Shown here in pieces: positions 48,599 through 64,000 of a stretch of DNA of 64,000 nt. How positions within the stretch are numbered: the first letter of the stretch is position 1; each line of letters opens with the position of its first letter. The position numbers and the translations under genes are program-made. The notes under the pieces were generated by a model, which was not told the origin of the DNA, searched no databases, and saw only the letters and a program-made list of their open reading frames with translations. Origin of the DNA: Montifringilla adamsi (taxonomy: Eukaryota; Chordata; Aves; Passeriformes; Passeridae); NCBI GenBank assembly GCA_017590115.1, contig JAGGNK010003335.1:15500494-15564493 (forward strand), read 5' to 3'.

Positions 48599-49620
48599 CC
48601 TCCCTGGCGGCGCGGCGGCCCCGGGGGGCGGTGGCGTGTCCGTGGCGAGTGTCGCTGGCGGTGCCGCAGGCTCCTCCCGCCGCCACCGGGGCCCGGCCGG
48701 TTCCTGGGCTCCCCCGGCCCCGGCTCCTCTCCTCCCGCCGGCGGTGCCGCCCGGGCCCGCGGCTGCTCGCTGCCTGCGAGCCCCAGGTAGGCGCCTCCCG
48801 GTCGTGCTTTCCGGAGCGGGTCTGAGCCGCGGTCCGTGCCGGTGGGCGGGGGCGGCAGGGACGGCGCTCGCTGCTGGCGGCCGCTCGGGACGGGACGCGC
48901 GGGGTCCGGCGGCAGCTCCGCCGCTGCCCGCCGCCGGCTCGGGACGCGCGGGGTCCGGCGGCAGCTCCGCCGCTGCCCGCAGCGCGCTGGGCCGGGGGTC
49001 GCCCTGCCGGAGAGCCGGCTGCGGCGAGGAGAACCGCAGAAGACTCCCTTAGCTCCGGAGGAGACGCCCAGCTCACTGATGGTGAAACTCAGGGCGCCTC
49101 TCCTCGCCCTTCCCGAGCGCCGTTGTGGCTGCGGGCGAGCTCGGGGTCATCGTTCGTTCCTCTGGGACCGAAGCTCAGGGTGATGTCCCTCCGGGCTGTG
49201 CCACCGCCCAGTCCCAGCTCTTCGGCGGAGCAGTGCTCGGGTAGTGCGGAGGCCGTGAGAGAAAGTGTCGGTGAACCCCTGGAGGCAGCCGTCCCCTTCC
49301 AGGGTTTCGGCAGTGCCCATCAGGGATGTCTCTGCCGGTGCGGCTGGTGCGGATCCTTCGGCTGAGCCCCCCGCCCCTCCCTGTCCCCCTGCGCTCCCGT
49401 CCCCTCAGCGCATCCTGCTCGCCGTGCAAAGCCCGCAGCTGGCTGCATTCCTCGCTTTGGCGTGGGGTTTCCATTCATCTCTTGTGACCAAGGCGTGCTG
49501 GAGCGTGCGGGGCTGGGGCGGCCCAGCAGCGCCTGCCCGCCTGTGAAACCCCCGCGGTGGCCGGGGAGCCCCGAGCGCTGCGGAGCGGAGCTGAGCCGGG
49601 CTCCGACCCTGCATGATCTT
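48599..49620 (+). promoter_or_regulatory. STK32A: CpG island, putative STK32A promoter and 5' noncoding exon
   Basis: About 1 kb of dense CpG lies upstream of the first STK32A coding exon and is the only island on that side. A plausible noncoding-exon donor is CCCCAG|GTAGGC at 48786/48787, which could splice to the acceptor at 51230. The island contains a 49-bp tandem duplication (48892 and 48941). Start site and donor choice are inference. Confidence 0.6.
48892..48981. repeat. 49-bp two-copy tandem duplication inside the CpG island
   Basis: GGGACGCGCGGGGTCCGGCG starts at 48892 and again at 48941, each followed by GCAGCTCCGCCGCTGCCCG. The second copy is truncated at its right end. Within the compared stretch the copies are identical, which suggests a recent origin or an assembly artefact in GC-rich DNA. 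Confidence 0.88.
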
Positions 49621-51230
49621 AGCGCGGAAGCGCCGGCAAATTTGGGCCTAGGAAAAGTAATGATTTTAATAGTTTTGTGACTTTGCAGCGTGAAACAGTG
49701 AAAGATTTATCATTTCCATCCCCCGGCTTCACTTTGTAAAGGTGCAAATACTTGTAATTATTACTCAGGCTAGCTTAACTTCAAGGAACATCTGCACTCT
49801 TTCTTCAGAGTTTGTATATATTGATGTATTTTCAAAAATGAACTTGGCTCCAAACTGCTGTGCAAGGAAGTTTCCTTGGGAACCTGTGATTTCGTTTATG
49901 GCTGTTGCATCTGAAGGTCTATTTTTATTCTGAAGAGTAAGTTTTGGGGCTCAAAAAGAGTTACTACTGTGGGTTTGTTTGAGACTGAAGCCTCGATCTG
50001 TTCCTGCCAGAAGCACTGATGGGAATTGTAAACATTTACTGCTTCATTTGTTTTATTGCTGGATCTTGTTTCAGTTCTGAGATTGGGAATTAAGATTTTG
50101 TTTTGGTTAGCTGGAGAAAATAAGCTGTGTATGCTGGTGGGGTAACTCATTGTATCCCATGACAGACCCAGTTCCCAGTAATTCTCTTTTCTCCAACATC
50201 TTTCTTATGATTCCTCCCTTTTCTGCTTCAGTACCATAATTTTGTTAATTTAAAGAAGTGAAGTTAGTTAGTAGGTGTTTCCAAAGTGTAGATCTGAGAA
50301 AATGTTCAGTGAACATACGGATGCCCTGGAGAATGCTCTGGGCTGGACCCAGTCCAGATCTTGCCACACTGGTACTCCCTCATTTTGTTCTTTTAAGGCT
50401 TTGTACTTGCAACAAGGAATAAAGTTGTATGTCACAGGAATATCAGTACCAAAACCAAGCACATAAAGGTGCATTGCATGTGAATGCTTAAAAAATATAG
50501 TGGCTGCCGTACCTTACAGAGAGTGTTCAAGCTCTCTCAAGTGTCAGTAAACTCTACAGACATGTCAGGAAAGATTGGAAAATTCCTGCTAATGAACAGA
50601 CCAGTCCCTTTGCAGTGGGAGAGGAAATCCAGTCACTGCAGCCAGCATCAAGCCAGAAATCAGGTTTGCTCTTCTGTTCATAGCTCATATCCAAAAAAAT
50701 CTGAAGAACATGAGTGGAAACTATACCTTGGTTTTTACATGGAATCTTTTCATTAGAAACACCAGAATGGTATGATTTTTTTTTTTTTCCCAAATGAAAG
50801 ACTTGTGTAACTGCTTAAATCAAAAGGTTGACACAGTGAATTTCTTCTTCTGTAGCTTTTACCCTTCCACATGACCTCAGTAGTCAAAAGTGCCTTTTGG
50901 TCTTATCTAGCCAAGTCAGTATGTCCATTTATTTTGGATATTGGTCCCACTGCAATTAGTCACCCCTGAAGCTACACAGTACATGCTGGATGATACAGAA
51001 AACATGAGCCAGATCCTTGGATCTTTGGGTCTGCTGGTCTGTTCCTACCCTTCCTGTAGCGGGCAGCAGTCCTGGTCTGAGGCACAAGGTTACGGTCTTA
51101 CTGCTTTCTCTAGGGAGCTCCATTGCAATGTGCTTTTCCCTGGCAGTCAGTCTTGTCCCCAGAGCAGAGAACCTCCAGTGAGACATTCACAAGCTGTAAG
51201 TGATGAACTTTTGCTTCCTGCCCTCTGCAG
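49621..51230 (+). other. STK32A: Probable STK32A 5' intron / upstream flank
   Basis: AT-richer unique sequence between the CpG island and the first coding exon. It ends in a strong polypyrimidine tract and acceptor (TTGCTTCCTGCCCTCTGCAG at 51211-51230). A T-run is present at 50777-50789. No domain-bearing frame is seen. Confidence 0.45.
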
Positions 51231-51231
51231 G

Positions 51232-51270
51232 ATGCGTCAGCAGGACGTTGCCAAGGTCTGGCAGGACTGA
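51232..51270 (+). other. Upstream ORF in the STK32A 5' UTR
   Basis: ATG at 51232 opens 12 codons (MRQQDVAKVWQD) and stops at TGA 51268-51270, in the same frame as the main ATG 81 nt further on. If the acceptor at 51230 is used, this uORF would begin 2 nt into the exon. It could lower main-frame translation. The TGA also shows that the main frame cannot start further upstream in this exon. Confidence 0.4.
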
Positions 51271-51351
51271 CCCACAGAGCTGTACCAGAGGCTTCAAGTG
51301 TGGGAGCAGAACCCAGAGGAGTGAGAGTGCTGAGCCTGGGCTGAGCACACC

Positions 51352-62894
<11,543 letters not shown>

Positions 62895-64000
62895 GTGAGG
62901 GGGTGCCCAGGGCTCCTGCCACCCCACTCTGCTCTGCACAGTGGGAAGCGCTTGCAGAGGTCAGGGCCAGGTCCGTGACCTTCAGAGCACACTGTGTGGT
63001 AAATGCCAGCTGCACGAAGGTGGTGGCAGCGAGCAGCGCTGCGTCCCGGGCTGGCACTGGTGACAGCTGCTGCTGCACCTTCTCTCAGGACATGGCAGCC
63101 TTGGCTTCCAGAGTTTCCTCTATAACTTTACACTCTGGAATTTACTGACTTAGAAGCAGATATTGATATATGTGTCAATAAATTTGGGCCAAGGATCACA
63201 TTTTTTTAATCCTCAAGAAACATTTTTTCCAGTAATGGAAATATTTGCAAGAAGTGCTGACACTGTTGTAATCCTTTGATGCCATGTGGTTTATGCACCA
63301 CTCCAATTTTTTTCAATAAAGCTGTTATAAAAATTGCTTCAAAATCATTACTGGAATAATTTTGAAGCTGAAATCCCTTTTGAAATGAAGCCATAGCTTC
63401 AATAAACAAGACTATGGCTTAACAGTGGCAGCAAAGCTGAGCACTTACACCCTGCATAGCAGCACTGGCGGCAAATTTTAAGGAACTATGTAAATAGTTT
63501 TTTAATTTCAAGTAAGTGTGGACTTTCAACTGTGTGGTTTTTCAACTTGTAGCAATTCTTTGCTGAGACAGAACCATGGCGTATTTTCCAGAAAGAAAAT
63601 TGCAGAATGTCTCCATTTGCTGAAAGTTCAATGAAGCCAGTATTTCATTCAGCCTAACAGTAACACAGAATATTTGCTGCAGATGTCCTGTGTGTTGCTA
63701 TGCTGGCGGCTTTTTCCCGGACCACAGCAGGCAGCAAGTCATGGAGGCTCCCTTGTGAATAAATAATACAATGTCACAATTATTTAAATTTCTCAGTACT
63801 CCTTAGCATCTGGTTTAACAGCCATATGTATTATATATGAGCCCAACTGTGGCTCCGTCCTGGCTCAGCCATCCCCTGTGGATTTCTGCGTTTATCACCA
63901 GCCCAGGCAGATGTTTGTCCTCGCGGAGCCGCAGCGCCGGCGTTGGGCTGGGGCCAGAGCTCTGCAGAGGGAGCTGGGCACTGGGGACAGTGCTGCTGAC
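62895..64000 (+). other. STK32A: STK32A intron 8, partial
   Basis: The last 1.1 kb is intron following coding exon 8. It is AT-rich from 63130 to 63830, with tandem-like TTTTTTC runs, and GC-rich again at the very end. No acceptor followed by kinase-like coding sequence is seen. Confidence 0.75.

Noticed and set aside
47842..49076. Pro-Val, Gly-Gln and Arg-Asp repeat frames of 250-325 codons near the STK32A island
   Set aside because: They are generated by the GGGACA/GGCACA hexamer array. No known protein has this structure and no splice model supports them.

Overview
This is vertebrate, almost certainly avian and probably songbird, nuclear DNA. It has intron-rich split genes with GT-AG junctions, CpG islands at promoters, a CR1 LINE fragment, and a tRNA-Ile-headed, CR1-tailed SINE of the kind described in songbirds. 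There is no bacterial, plasmid or phage organisation. Almost all open frames in the window are chance ORFs in introns or tandem repeats.

Two protein genes can be supported, arranged head to head. The left two thirds (about 1-41,700) is the 5' part of PPP2R2B on the minus strand, the B55-beta regulatory subunit of protein phosphatase 2A. Two alternative first coding exons are visible: the B-beta-2 type exon (41318-41240, begins MKCFSRYLPYLLRP) and, 17 kb downstream, the B-beta-1 type exon (24060-23991, begins MEEDAETRKISSSFLRDHS). Each lies in a CpG island and each ends with the same splice phase, so both can join the same common WD40 exons, which lie to the left of the window. Positions 1-23,990 are intron.

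The right third is STK32A on the plus strand, a YANK-family serine/threonine kinase. A CpG island at 48.6-49.6 kb is its likely promoter. Eight coding exons between 51352 and 62894 give 259 codons covering the N-terminus and most of the kinase domain; the rest lies beyond the window. Identification as STK32A rather than STK32B or STK32C rests on residues recalled from the families, and the neighbouring PPP2R2B fits the PPP2R2B-STK32A linkage known on human chromosome 5.

The most notable oddity is a recent tandem duplication of STK32A exon 2 (143 bp repeated at a 159-bp period, one mismatch). It duplicates the glycine-rich loop and its splice donor but not the acceptor, and stays in frame. The window is also rich in tandem arrays: a 700-bp homogeneous 36-bp minisatellite, a 390-bp GGGACA/GGCACA array beside the STK32A island, a 630-bp TG/CTGTG array, a 365-bp array of about 21-bp units in an STK32A intron, and several 2-3 copy duplications. 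I found no evidence for an undescribed multi-gene system.
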